From positions 1-59,297 of the forward strand of contig JAMPBB010000003.1 in NCBI GenBank assembly GCA_023666885.1: a DNA stretch of 59,297 bases, written 5' to 3'. Made by a program: the position numbers and the translations under genes. The notes below the pieces were generated by a model that was not told the origin of the DNA, searched no databases, and saw only the letters and a list, made by a program, of their open reading frames with translations. How positions within the stretch are numbered: the first letter of the stretch is position 1; each line of letters opens with the position of its first letter. This stretch comes from Muribaculaceae bacterium. GTDB taxonomy: Bacteria; Bacteroidota; Bacteroidia; Bacteroidales; Muribaculaceae. Shown piece by piece: positions 8,007 through 16,249 of this stretch.

Positions 8007-9422
8007 ATGACATCGACACCCATGCCCATCAACCCCGACGGCACAGCACTGAAGGGAATCCGCGGCCAAGTACTCACATTCAAGGCTGACCCGTTTCTGT
8101 ACAACGAACAAGAGTGCTACGACTATTATCCTGACGGCCTTGTAGTAATGCAGGATGGCCACATACTCAACGTAGGCCCGTACGCTGATGTGGCACCATT
8201 CTATCCGCAGCTCACAGATATAGACTCATACACTGACGCCGTGATAATGCCGGGATTCATTGACTGCCACGTCCATTATGTACAGTCGCCCATGATAGGC
8301 TCATTCGGCGACACTCTCTTGCAGTGGCTCAACGAATACACATTCCCCACCGAATCAAAATTCAAAGACAAGGCGTTTGCCGATGAGGTGGCAAAGATGT
8401 TCTTCCGCCAGCTTCTGGAGCAGGGTACCACCACTGCCAATGTATTCGCTACGGCGTTTGCCACATCAGTCGACGCATTCTTTGAGGAGTCAGAGCGCTA
8501 CAATACCCGTATGATTTCCGGGAAGGTGCTTATGGACAGAAACGTACCTGACGCGCTTAAGGATGAAAGTCCTGAAGAATCGATATTGGTGACCGAGAAA
8601 CTGCTTAAGAAGTGGCATCATCGCGGACGTCAGCTTTATGCCATAATACCCCGGTTTGCTCCCACCTCCACACCCGAGCAGCTAAAACTGGCCGGCGAAC
8701 TCTATCAGCGCTATATAGATCAGGGCGTATATATGCACACACACCTTGATGAGGTCCAAAGCGAGATTGACTGGGTAACACAACTCTTCCCGGATCAGCC
8801 TAACTACACAGAAGTATACAAGCACTTCGGACTGGTAGGACGCCGTTCCGTAATGGCCCACTGCTGCATAGTGCGCGAAGAAGAGTGGCAGACGCTCCAT
8901 AAATGTGACTGCGGCGTGGCTCACTGCCCGAGCTCCAACCTGTTCTTGGGCGACGGCGAATTCAAGTATTGGGAAGCCAAACAGCAGGACCGTCCCGTAA
9001 GAGTAGGCATGGGCACTGACGTAGGCGGAGGCACCAACTTTTCCATTCCCCGCCAGCTGAATGAAGCGTATAAAGTGGCCATGCTCAACATGAAGAATCT
9101 TGATGCCGTAAAGAGCTTCTATCTTGCCACACGCGGCGGTGCCGAAGCGCTTCATTTAGAAAACACCATAGGCAGCCTTGCCCCCGGATACGAAGCTGAC
9201 GTGGCCGTGATAAGCCTCAAGCCGTCAGAATTCTCCACGTGGCGAATGAAGTTTGCCAACACTATTTTCGAAAAGCTATTCGTGCTCATGACCCTTGGCC
9301 TGAACAACATCAATCTGGCCACCTATGTGGCAGGCAAGAAAGTATATGACCGCTCACGCGAGCAGACACACCTATATGCCTCTGACATACCTGACACCGC
9401 TCTTAACGATAAGGCCGAATAA
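8007..9422 (+). CDS. guaD: Guanine deaminase (amidohydrolase superfamily)
   Basis: 471 residues, normal for the GuaD family, which converts guanine to xanthine with one zinc ion. Metal-ligand and active-site motifs are in the expected order: PGFIDCHVH (His88, His90), RFAPT near residue 217, MHTHLDE near 243, MAHC near 283, HCPSSNLFLGDG near 305, and GTDVGGG near 335. The SRT/MAHC and SSNLFLGDG sequences favour guanine over other purine or pyrimidine substrates. It is followed 45 bases later by an MFS transporter, suggesting purine uptake and salvage as one unit. A terminator-like hairpin sits in the leader. Confidence 0.9.
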   Translation: MTSTPMPINPDGTALKGIRGQVLTFKADPFLYNEQECYDYYPDGLVVMQDGHILNVGPYADVAPFYPQLTDIDSYTDAVIMPGFIDCHVHYVQSPMIGSFGDTLLQWLNEYTFPTESKFKDKAFADEVAKMFFRQLLEQGTTTANVFATAFATSVDAFFEESERYNTRMISGKVLMDRNVPDALKDESPEESILVTEKLLKKWHHRGRQLYAIIPRFAPTSTPEQLKLAGELYQRYIDQGVYMHTHLDEVQSEIDWVTQLFPDQPNYTEVYKHFGLVGRRSVMAHCCIVREEEWQTLHKCDCGVAHCPSSNLFLGDGEFKYWEAKQQDRPVRVGMGTDVGGGTNFSIPRQLNEAYKVAMLNMKNLDAVKSFYLATRGGAEALHLENTIGSLAPGYEADVAVISLKPSEFSTWRMKFANTIFEKLFVLMTLGLNNINLATYVAGKKVYDRSREQTHLYASDIPDTALNDKAE

Positions 9423-9467
9423 TCAAGCTACAGCAACTATTTAATTTACCCTTAATACATTATTGTT

Positions 9468-10703
9468 ATGGCTACCAACAATATTCCACAGAGCAAGCTC
9501 CCGCAGACGGGACGTTACAGGCTCGGCGGCCCTATGGCCTGGTGGGTTTGGATTTTGGCCACGGTATTCGTAATTTACCTCTTCAACATCCAGACAATGT
9601 TTTCCGATGTCCAAGGCGACATTCAGAAGCATCTCAATCTTGACCTGCGGCATCTCACACTCATAGCAGGCACATACACATGGGCTTTTGCCATATTTCA
9701 GTTTTTCGGCGGTGCGTTCCTTGACTGCTTCGGGTCACGCCGAGTGATGATACCGGCATTCATCTTTGTAACGGCAGGTGTGTTCCTGTACGGTCTGGCT
9801 GAGTCATATACCATGATTCTGCTGGCGCAGGTACTCATGGCATTAGGCGCATGCTGCGGATTTGTAGGCGCCGGGTACATAGGAGGCGTATGGTTCGGTA
9901 TGGCAGCCTACGGCACCATGTTCGGCTATGTGCAGACACTGTCATCGGTAGGTTCGGCCGTACAGCAGCCTATAATTGAGAGCCTGCTCGGGCACATGAC
10001 TTATGAACAGCTCTTCATATATCTTGGCTTCATAGGTATAGTACTCGTGATCCTTGCATTCATATTCATGCGCAATCCGGAGCCGGTACCTATCAAGAAT
10101 AATCCGTTTAAGGTAGTGGCCAACAATCTGATTCAGATATTCAAGAAACCGCAAATGTGGATAGCCGCCATATGGGGAGGCATAATATTCGGCCTCAATC
10201 TGGCACTCGGTGTGGTATGGACGCCTAAAATCTTCGAGCACTTCGGATACTCCAACGGCTACATAGGCACTGCCCTGCTCTGGGTAGGCTTGGCAGCAGG
10301 CTCCTGCTTCTGGCCTCAGTGGAGCAACAAGATAGCCAGCCGCCGCATACCGTCCATAATCGGTGCGGTGATGATGATAGTGGGACTCATATTGCTCATA
10401 TACGTTGAGATGCCCATGTGGCTTATGACTGTTATGATGTTTATAATAGGTATGGGAGCCACCGCCCACATGCTGGCATTCAGCGTGGGAGGTGACGTAG
10501 CCGGAGGTCCGCTTGTGGGCACATCCAGCGCATTTCTTAATGGCATAATGTTCATATTCGGAGGCATACTCCAAAATATACCTTCGGCGCTGAGCAGCAG
10601 CGGGCACGGATTCCATACCATGTTCGTACCTTATATAATAGCTGCGGTAGTGGCCCTTGTGTTTATCTTCATACAGAAGGAAACCGCTCCCAAGGCAAAA
10701 TAA
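9468..10703 (+). CDS. MFS transporter, possibly for a purine or related metabolite
   Basis: 411 residues with about twelve hydrophobic segments, in two halves divided by a charged loop (NPEPVPIKNNPF region). The motif following the second membrane segment, FGGAFLDCFGSRRVM, is the MFS loop signature (D-x-x-G-x-R-R). The closest group I can name is the general MFS sugar/organic-anion type; substrate is not visible in sequence. Its location directly behind guanine deaminase suggests a purine base or nucleoside, by context only. It is followed by a GC-rich hairpin, so the operon probably ends here. Confidence 0.8.
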   Translation: MATNNIPQSKLPQTGRYRLGGPMAWWVWILATVFVIYLFNIQTMFSDVQGDIQKHLNLDLRHLTLIAGTYTWAFAIFQFFGGAFLDCFGSRRVMIPAFIFVTAGVFLYGLAESYTMILLAQVLMALGACCGFVGAGYIGGVWFGMAAYGTMFGYVQTLSSVGSAVQQPIIESLLGHMTYEQLFIYLGFIGIVLVILAFIFMRNPEPVPIKNNPFKVVANNLIQIFKKPQMWIAAIWGGIIFGLNLALGVVWTPKIFEHFGYSNGYIGTALLWVGLAAGSCFWPQWSNKIASRRIPSIIGAVMMIVGLILLIYVEMPMWLMTVMMFIIGMGATAHMLAFSVGGDVAGGPLVGTSSAFLNGIMFIFGGILQNIPSALSSSGHGFHTMFVPYIIAAVVALVFIFIQKETAPKAK

Positions 10704-10735
10704 TCCGCACCTGACGCACGGCTCAACACCGAACA

Positions 10736-10768
10736 GCACCCGGCTCCGCATTATGCTCGGCCGGGTGC
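10736..10768 (+). terminator. Hairpin after the MFS gene
   Basis: A perfect 9-bp stem, GCACCCGGC (10736-10744) with GCCGGGTGC (10760-10768), begins 33 bases after the transporter stop. Only a short T-containing tail follows. Confidence 0.6.
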
Positions 10769-10837
10769 TTCCGTTATATAATAGCACAACAAACTCAAAC
10801 AGTCTTACGTTATAAGAACGTAATCATAACCAAACAT

Positions 10838-11461
10838 ATGAAAGTACTGACCGTTAACGGGAGCCCGCATCCTCATGGATGTGTTGACCGCGCACTTCAA
10901 GAGATAGAGAACACGCTTACTGAATGTGGCGTAGAGTATGAACGTATAGACATAGGCACCAAGGATATACGCGGATGTATAGCCTGCAACTACTGCCGCG
11001 AGCATGGCCGGTGCGTGTTCAACGACATAGTCAATGAAGCTGCACCGAAGTTTGCCGATGCCGATGCCATAGTAGTAGGTACACCCACATACTATGCCGG
11101 GAGCAACGGACAGGTGCTGTCATTTCTTGACCGCCTTTTCTACAGCACGTCGGGAGTGTTTGACAAGATTATGAAAATTGGAGCTGCCGTGGTGTCATCA
11201 CGCCGAGCTGGCTCGACATCAGCATTTGATGAAATAAACAAGTATTTCACCATAGCGTCAATGCCCATAGCATCAAGCACGTATTGGAACGAGGTGCACG
11301 GATTCACCGCCGACGATGTGGACAAGGACCTTGAAGGGCTTCAGACCATGCGTAACCTGGCCCGGAACATAGCATTTATGATCCGAGCATTCAGTGCCTT
11401 GAAAGAAAAGGAGGGATTCCCCAAGCAGGAACGCGGCTCGTTCACCAGCTTCTACGGCTAA
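10838..11461 (+). CDS. Flavodoxin-fold NAD(P)H-dependent reductase with Cys cluster
   Basis: 207 residues. The N-terminus MKVLTVNGSPHPHG is the phosphate-binding loop of FMN-dependent NADPH reductases (iron-sulfur flavoprotein / WrbA-like). A CIACNYCREHGRC motif at about residues 49-61 resembles the compact cysteine motif that binds [4Fe-4S] in iron-sulfur flavoproteins, and TPTYYAGSNGQ is the second FMN loop. Likely a cytosolic redox enzyme; the substrate is unknown. It stands alone between two hairpins. A second member of this family is at 15709-16244 but is frameshifted. Confidence 0.85.
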   Translation: MKVLTVNGSPHPHGCVDRALQEIENTLTECGVEYERIDIGTKDIRGCIACNYCREHGRCVFNDIVNEAAPKFADADAIVVGTPTYYAGSNGQVLSFLDRLFYSTSGVFDKIMKIGAAVVSSRRAGSTSAFDEINKYFTIASMPIASSTYWNEVHGFTADDVDKDLEGLQTMRNLARNIAFMIRAFSALKEKEGFPKQERGSFTSFYG

Positions 11462-11482
11462 GCTATCTGCCGGAATTATACG

Positions 11483-11523
11483 TATACCCCCAAGCATCAT
11501 CAGATTATATGCTTGGGGGTATA
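11483..11523. terminator. Bidirectional hairpin between convergent genes
   Basis: A perfect 15-bp stem (left arm 11483-11497, TATACCCCCAAGCAT; right arm 11509-11523) with an 11-base loop lies between the flavodoxin-like gene and the convergent lipoprotein hydrolase gene. It likely ends both transcripts. Confidence 0.7.
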
Positions 11524-11552
11524 ATGTGTGTGCGCTATATGAGCGAGAAGGG

Positions 11553-12584
11553 CTATTTTGTCTGACGGAACAGCCAGTCACGCACCGATGGAATCCGGTA
11601 AGCGTAATCAAAGGAATACATATGTTCGCTTCCTTTACCATCGGGCGGAAGCACGGTCTTAGGCTCAAACTCAAAGAAATTGATTGGCGCACCCTTTTCA
11701 AGCATAGTAGCGGCCAGTTCGCTTTGACGTGCCTCGGGCAGCTGTGCGCTCCATTCCGCAAAGGTGTACTGCACACCCTCTTTCCGTGCCGCATCTTCAA
11801 GCGGAGCTATGCATTTGTAAGCCTTCCCTTGGTTGCCGGCTATGAAATAAATGAATTTATGCTTTACAAGCGAGTCGAATGTAGCGTTGTCCCAATGACA
11901 GTCAACGAATATGGAGGCGGCAAACACATCAGGATATTTCACATTGTAGTACATTGAAATCATACCTCCCATCGATTGGCCTGTGGTATAGAGGCGAGCA
12001 GGGTCGACACTGTTGTTCTCCACCACACTGTTCAGCATGCGGATAACCATATCCACTTCATCAGTGTATTCATAATTATCATTTACTGCAACTCCCGAGA
12101 ATTGCGGCACAAGTACATAACAGGGATTTTTAGCCTGTGACTCAGCCGTGGCCCATACCAATGCACCATAGCCCTGTGTAAGAGGCCGGGTAGCATCATC
12201 GCCCGGAGTGCTCGCATCAGCTATGAACAGTACTACCGGATACTTTTTTGTCCTGTCAAGATTCTTGGGCGTATATAGGCTATACTTCATAGTCTTTCCG
12301 GTGGCTGCGTCAGTATATTCATACTGTTTGAATTCCGGAACTACAGTCTTTATCATGGCCTGCAACGTGGAGTCACCGCTCTTGTCTATCACCGGGCCTC
12401 CTTTTGGTACACTTCCAAGCTGTGGACCTCCGCCTCTACCATTACGCTCAGCCGGTTTAATATCGCTCTGACTCTGATCAGCATCATTCCCCGACTTGTT
12501 GCCACATGATGAGGCCATTACCGGTAAGCTACATACCACTGACAGTGACATAATAGCATAAATTGTTTGTTTCTTAAATCTCAT
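11553..12584 (-). CDS. Secreted lipoprotein alpha/beta hydrolase (esterase/peptidase-like)
   Basis: 343 residues. The N-terminal signal ends in VMASSCGNK, compatible with a lipoprotein signal with Cys about residue 27, followed by a disordered linker rich in Gly, Ser and Asp (about 30-65). The hydrolase domain has the PVVLFIADAS strand and a GQSMGG nucleophile elbow near the middle, with a likely acid/His pair in the C-terminal part (HMYSFDYAYRI). It resembles the PHB-depolymerase/feruloyl-esterase-like secreted hydrolases common in Bacteroidota. Substrate unknown. Stands alone on the minus strand, separated from the sigma operon by a hairpin. Confidence 0.8.
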   Translation of the reverse strand: MRFKKQTIYAIMSLSVVCSLPVMASSCGNKSGNDADQSQSDIKPAERNGRGGGPQLGSVPKGGPVIDKSGDSTLQAMIKTVVPEFKQYEYTDAATGKTMKYSLYTPKNLDRTKKYPVVLFIADASTPGDDATRPLTQGYGALVWATAESQAKNPCYVLVPQFSGVAVNDNYEYTDEVDMVIRMLNSVVENNSVDPARLYTTGQSMGGMISMYYNVKYPDVFAASIFVDCHWDNATFDSLVKHKFIYFIAGNQGKAYKCIAPLEDAARKEGVQYTFAEWSAQLPEARQSELAATMLEKGAPINFFEFEPKTVLPPDGKGSEHMYSFDYAYRIPSVRDWLFRQTK

Positions 12585-12693
12585 ACTTCTGTGAATTTTA
12601 TATTCTCAAGTTAAGACAATCAAATTTCACAAAAGGTTTAAAGTCAGTATTCCACTACTACATTGCCACACATAACTGACATACTCACATTAT

Positions 12694-12732
12694 AACGGGC
12701 TTTACCCTATTTTTCTGCAGATAAAGCCCGTT
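12694..12732. terminator. Terminator hairpin after the ECF sigma operon
   Basis: AACGGGCTTTA (12694-12704) pairs perfectly over 11 bp with TAAAGCCCGTT (12722-12732). It lies 15 bases past the end of the minus-strand sigma operon. The T-run (TTTTT) is on the plus-strand side, but the stem would fold in either transcript. Confidence 0.65.
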
Positions 12733-12746
12733 TTTACATATCAGCA

Positions 12747-13178
12747 TCACCTTGAAGTATTGTGTTGCCGGAGATTCTTTTGCTTTTTTACCAGACGGCT
12801 CATCATTCGTTTTTCAAGGCGGTATACTTTATCAATCTGCTCAGGAGTAAGAAACTTGCCGTACTCAGCATAGTACTTTTTGCGAATGTCAAGAATCTTC
12901 TGGCTCCGATCAAAGCGATTCTCAATGCTTGCCGAGGTATCTGAGCCACGCTTTTGGCGAGATCCGAGCGCCCAAATCTCTTTCTGGCATGCGCAATAGG
13001 TTTCAACGAGTTTCTGAGTAATAGCCTCATCAAGCGCCAACTCCGATGCTATGTGACGTGCTTGGGTGATAGCGAGTTTCTCTCGACTCACATTGCGGTC
13101 ATTACTCTGGGCAAAGCTCTGGACGGATGCGCATATTGCTATGAACAGCAGCATCATAATCTTAATGGTTCGCTTCAT
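12747..13178 (-). CDS. Periplasmic Spy/CpxP-like small protein, sigma-operon encoded
   Basis: 143 residues with a clear signal peptide (cleavage after SFAQ, about residue 23) and an alpha-helical, highly charged mature part. The LTPEQIDKVYRLEKRM segment near residue 110 resembles the LTxxQ repeat of Spy/CpxP periplasmic stress chaperones, which fits its position as last gene of an ECF sigma operon. The resemblance is short, so a function as stress sensor or chaperone is a suggestion. It overlaps the preceding small membrane protein by 4 bases. Confidence 0.65.
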   Translation of the reverse strand: MKRTIKIMMLLFIAICASVQSFAQSNDRNVSREKLAITQARHIASELALDEAITQKLVETYCACQKEIWALGSRQKRGSDTSASIENRFDRSQKILDIRKKYYAEYGKFLTPEQIDKVYRLEKRMMSRLVKKQKNLRQHNTSR

Positions 13179-13507
13179 TCTTCTGTTATTTGAGTTAAAA
13201 ATATGTCATCTTCATACGTTTCAAGGAAATATTCACGGTCATCCGCATGGAGTTTGGTAAATGTCAGCTCTACATCATCCATAGTGCATGAAATATTTTT
13301 TTGCGGCATAGCCATGAACGTCACCATTATCACAGCCACGGCTGCTACAGAGGAAACACAGGTGAGTACCCATCTCCATACGGGGATTCTGCTTTTAGCG
13401 GCTACGGCAGCCGTCATGATTTTATGGTCAAGCATGTCAAAGTATCCGTCAGGCACGGAGTATGGTTCGCGTTTACCTATTTTATTAAAGTCAAATTCAG
13501 TTTTCAT
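13175..13507 (-). CDS. Small single-pass membrane protein, likely anti-sigma factor
   Basis: 110 residues: an acidic/polar cytoplasmic N-terminus of about 40 residues containing YSVPDGYFDML (a short motif typical of Bacteroidota proteins encoded after ECF sigma genes), one membrane segment (about residues 46-67), and an acidic outer part. Its start overlaps the sigma-factor gene by 11 bases and its end overlaps the Spy-like gene, so all three are co-translated. The role of anti-sigma factor is inferred from position and topology; there is no zinc-binding HxxxCxxC motif. Confidence 0.65.
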   Translation of the reverse strand: MKTEFDFNKIGKREPYSVPDGYFDMLDHKIMTAAVAAKSRIPVWRWVLTCVSSVAAVAVIMVTFMAMPQKNISCTMDDVELTFTKLHADDREYFLETYEDDIFLTQITEE

Positions 13508-14039
13508 AATTTGTACTTATTGAATTCATATACTTGACTATACGTTCTTTGGCTATGTGATAGTTGGCTCTCACATTGCCTACGTCAGTATCCATTATCA
13601 AAGCTATTTCGGCGTATTCAAGTTCATCATAATATCTAAGATTAAATACAGCCTGCTGCTTTGGCGGCAGTAAGGCAATAGCCTTTTTGAGCTGAACCGC
13701 TTCAACATCCTCATAATTGATATAGCTGTCAGTATGGGAGTCAAGGATGTGGTCAAGCGGTATCATCTCCGCTTTACGTTTGTCTATCAGACGCAGAGCT
13801 TCATTAGTGGCAATGCGATAAATCCAGCCCTTCAGAGCATTGGCCGATCGTATACTATTCAAGGCTTTGAACGCGCGTAGAAACGTTTCCTGCATCACAT
13901 CCTCGGCATCATGGTGAGATATGACCATACGCCGCACATAATGATATATGGGTTGTGAATACTTACTTACAAGCATACGGAAGCCACTGTCAACATCTGA
14001 TTTAATTATCCCGACTATATCCTTGTCAGATACCATCAT
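13497..14039 (-). CDS. ECF-type RNA polymerase sigma factor
   Basis: 180 residues with the two expected regions: sigma-2 (about 20-90, containing the HHDAEDVMQETFLRAFKAL helix that contacts core polymerase and the -10 element, then LKGWIYRIATNEALRLID) and sigma-4 (about 115-170, LPPKQQAVFNLRYYDELEYAEIA helix-turn-helix). It is encoded between a small lipoprotein gene upstream (13-base gap) and the probable anti-sigma gene downstream. Such operons are usually self-regulated and respond to envelope signals. Confidence 0.93.
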   Translation of the reverse strand: MMVSDKDIVGIIKSDVDSGFRMLVSKYSQPIYHYVRRMVISHHDAEDVMQETFLRAFKALNSIRSANALKGWIYRIATNEALRLIDKRKAEMIPLDHILDSHTDSYINYEDVEAVQLKKAIALLPPKQQAVFNLRYYDELEYAEIALIMDTDVGNVRANYHIAKERIVKYMNSISTNYEN

Positions 14040-14052
14040 AATTCATTAGCTA

Positions 14053-14304
14053 TCAGGCCTGCTGATGGATATAAATATGCGCTATCCCCCCATCCGGGTA
14101 TTCAACCCCGGCCAGACAGCCGTTGTGGTCTTCATAATCAATAGATGACGGTGCCTTGATGACAGCGTATGGTGTCCGATATTGGACCGGCGGCCGATAT
14201 GGTGTACGTGGCCTATACGGCACATGCTGTGGACCATATGATTTACTTGTATGGCATGAGGTACAGCCTATCAACATAAATATAATGATGAGATACTTTT
14301 TCAT
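14053..14304 (-). CDS. Small Tyr/Pro-rich lipoprotein
   Basis: 83 residues. A signal peptide ends in MLIGC, a good lipobox with Cys at about residue 14, and a second Cys follows three residues later. The mature start is rich in Tyr, Pro and Arg, with a loosely repeated PYRP/QYRTPY pattern, then a short region ending in HIYIHQQA. I do not recognise the family. It is the first gene of the ECF sigma operon, so it may be an outer-membrane sensor or a target of the response. Confidence 0.6.
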   Translation of the reverse strand: MKKYLIIIFMLIGCTSCHTSKSYGPQHVPYRPRTPYRPPVQYRTPYAVIKAPSSIDYEDHNGCLAGVEYPDGGIAHIYIHQQA

Positions 14305-14407
14305 AATGCCAATATTAATTACTATTCTATATCTAAGACCGTCAAATCAGTCAAACATCAAATAACATGCCCCAATTTTTTTACAGTGACATTAAAAAAT
14401 AAATCGC

Positions 14408-14415
14408 TAATTTTG
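14408..14415 (+). promoter_or_regulatory. -7 promoter element upstream of the DUF418 gene
   Basis: TAATTTTG matches TAnnTTTG, 33 bases before the ATG at 14448. No upstream TTTG at proper spacing is seen. Confidence 0.45.
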
Positions 14416-14447
14416 CACTCGGATAGGAATACTAAAATGCCCCCTTT

Positions 14448-15659
14448 ATGACAGAATCCAAAAACAAAGGTTATAGGTTGGAAGTCGTAGATGCTTTGAG
14501 AGGTTTTGCATTGCTGGCTATAGTTCTGCTTCATAATCTTGAGCATTATAACATATTTTATAGCCCTGATCTGCTTCTTCCAAGTTGGATGGTGCTTAGC
14601 GGTGATAAGCTTAGCGGCATAATCTACTTCCTTTTTGCCGGGAAAGCCTATGCAACATTCTCGCTCTTGTTTGGATTTAGTTTCTATATACAGATGCGTA
14701 ATGCCCGACGTAGAGGGTCTGATTTCAGAATGCGATTCGCTTGGCGTATGCTTTTGCTGTTTGCTTTCTCTCAAATTCACGCTCTATTCTATAATGGCGA
14801 CATCCTGCTACTTTATGCGGTATGTGGCCTATTGCTTATCCCGGCATCTTCATGGAGTAATCGCACAGTAGTTATAGTAGCTTGTATATTGATGCTTCAG
14901 CCCTGGTGTTGGGTCCAAATAATCCATGCAATTATTAATCCCGATTTTATAGACACGAATTCAGAATTCGTAAAATTCGCCGCCTCGGCGGAACAGGTTG
15001 GCCGTAATGGGAATTTGTGGCAGACGTTAGCTAACAATATTTGGAATGGACAATTATACTCTAATTTTTGGCAAATAGAAGCGGGGCGCTTATTCCAGAC
15101 ACCTGCGTTGTTTCTGTTTGGGATGTGGCTCGGCAGAAAATCCTACTTTGAGAAATCAGATGAGAGCGTAATTTTCTGGAAAAGAACTTTGGCAGCTGCC
15201 GCCACAGCTTGCATACCGCTGTATCTGCTAAAAGAACTAATTCCGCCTCACATTGATTCAATAACCATACAAGCATACTATGGCATAGCTATTCCTATGC
15301 TTTATAATTTTGCTTTCATGGCTTTACTTGTGTCCTCTTTCGTTCTCCTATGGTTTAATAAAGGGAGAGGATATTCTGCTCAGCGATTCACCATACCGTA
15401 CGGCAAAATGAGTCTGACCAATTATATTGGACAATCTATTCTTGGCGTAGTGTTGTACTATCATTTTGGGTTCAACTTATGGTGCCATACCGGGCCTTTG
15501 GAATCTGTCGGGATAGCCTTTGGCATATTCCTTGTCCAATTAATGTTCAGCTATTGGTGGCTGAAGAATCACATACAGGGGCCGTTAGAGTATATCTGGA
15601 AGAAGGGAACGTGGTTAAACACCTCCCCCTCACCTCAGGCATTAATCAAATCAGCGTGA
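14448..15659 (+). CDS. DUF418 (YeiB-like) membrane protein
   Basis: 403 residues with about ten membrane segments. The start, RLEVVDALRGFALLAIVLLHNLEHYN, is the signature of DUF418/acyltransferase-3-like proteins, and the C-terminal half (GKMSLTNYIGQSILGVVLYY) is the DUF418 domain proper. Biochemical role is unknown; relatives are suggested to handle acyl groups at the membrane because of distant similarity to acyltransferase-3. Monocistronic, divergent from the ECF sigma operon. Confidence 0.85.
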   Translation: MTESKNKGYRLEVVDALRGFALLAIVLLHNLEHYNIFYSPDLLLPSWMVLSGDKLSGIIYFLFAGKAYATFSLLFGFSFYIQMRNARRRGSDFRMRFAWRMLLLFAFSQIHALFYNGDILLLYAVCGLLLIPASSWSNRTVVIVACILMLQPWCWVQIIHAIINPDFIDTNSEFVKFAASAEQVGRNGNLWQTLANNIWNGQLYSNFWQIEAGRLFQTPALFLFGMWLGRKSYFEKSDESVIFWKRTLAAAATACIPLYLLKELIPPHIDSITIQAYYGIAIPMLYNFAFMALLVSSFVLLWFNKGRGYSAQRFTIPYGKMSLTNYIGQSILGVVLYYHFGFNLWCHTGPLESVGIAFGIFLVQLMFSYWWLKNHIQGPLEYIWKKGTWLNTSPSPQALIKSA

Positions 15660-15708
15660 TTAGCAAGATATTCAATATTGCATAATCAGCCCAACGAGGG
15701 ATAAGCCC

Positions 15709-16244
15709 TTAAATACTCCGCCCCATCTTATAGGCTTCAGCGAGAGCCTTGTGGCCCGCTATGTCGCCGGGCATGTTGACACCGCCGGCAAAGACTGTAC
15801 CTTTCAGCGTGGCCCGTTCAAAGCAGTCAATCCAGCCTTGCAGACCGCTTATGGCGCGTTCGGGCACGTAGGTCTCATCCTCTGCCGCACTGGTAAGCAT
15901 ATAGATGTCAGTAAATTTATAATCGGAGCCGTAAAGCGGATTGCCACGGTCTATCATGGTTTTCATCTGACCGGACATCTCATAATAATATATAGGTGTA
16001 GCCCACACTATGACTTCGGCGTCATGCATTTTGGCAGTTATCGATGGAGCATCGTCATTGATCACACATCGGCCTATACTCTGACAGGCAAGGCAACCCA
16101 TGCAAAATTTATATCCTTATCGCGTAAGGTTACGATTTCCACATCATTTCCAGCAGCTTCCGCTCCTCGGACAAACGCCTCGGCCAATGCATGGCTATTG
16201 CTGTTGTGGCGCGGGCTGGTAGATATTATCAGTACTTTCTTCAT
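15709..16244 (-). pseudogene. Frameshifted flavodoxin-like NAD(P)H reductase
   Basis: The 5' part (16244-16104, 47 codons, beginning MKKVLIISTSPRHNSNS) carries the FMN phosphate loop of NADPH-dependent FMN reductases. The remainder (C-MGCLACQSIGRC, the second FMN loop TPIYYYEMSGQ, to the C-terminus) is read one base back in frame. Both parts join into one normal 178-residue protein if the ribosome steps back one base, or if one T is restored, at AATTTTGC (16109-16102). Without this the product ends after about 56 residues. The sequence at the join, A AAT TTT in the zero frame, fits the X XXY YYZ slippery pattern, so programmed shifting cannot be excluded; a one-base deletion or sequencing error in the T-run is the simpler view. 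It lies 6 bases after the AraC regulator stop, in the same operon. Confidence 0.8.
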
Positions 16245-16249
16245 AAGAG

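Noticed and set aside
9942..10787. 281-residue open frame opposite the MFS transporter
   Set aside because: It is Tyr/His-rich, as expected for antisense of a membrane protein, and matches no family.
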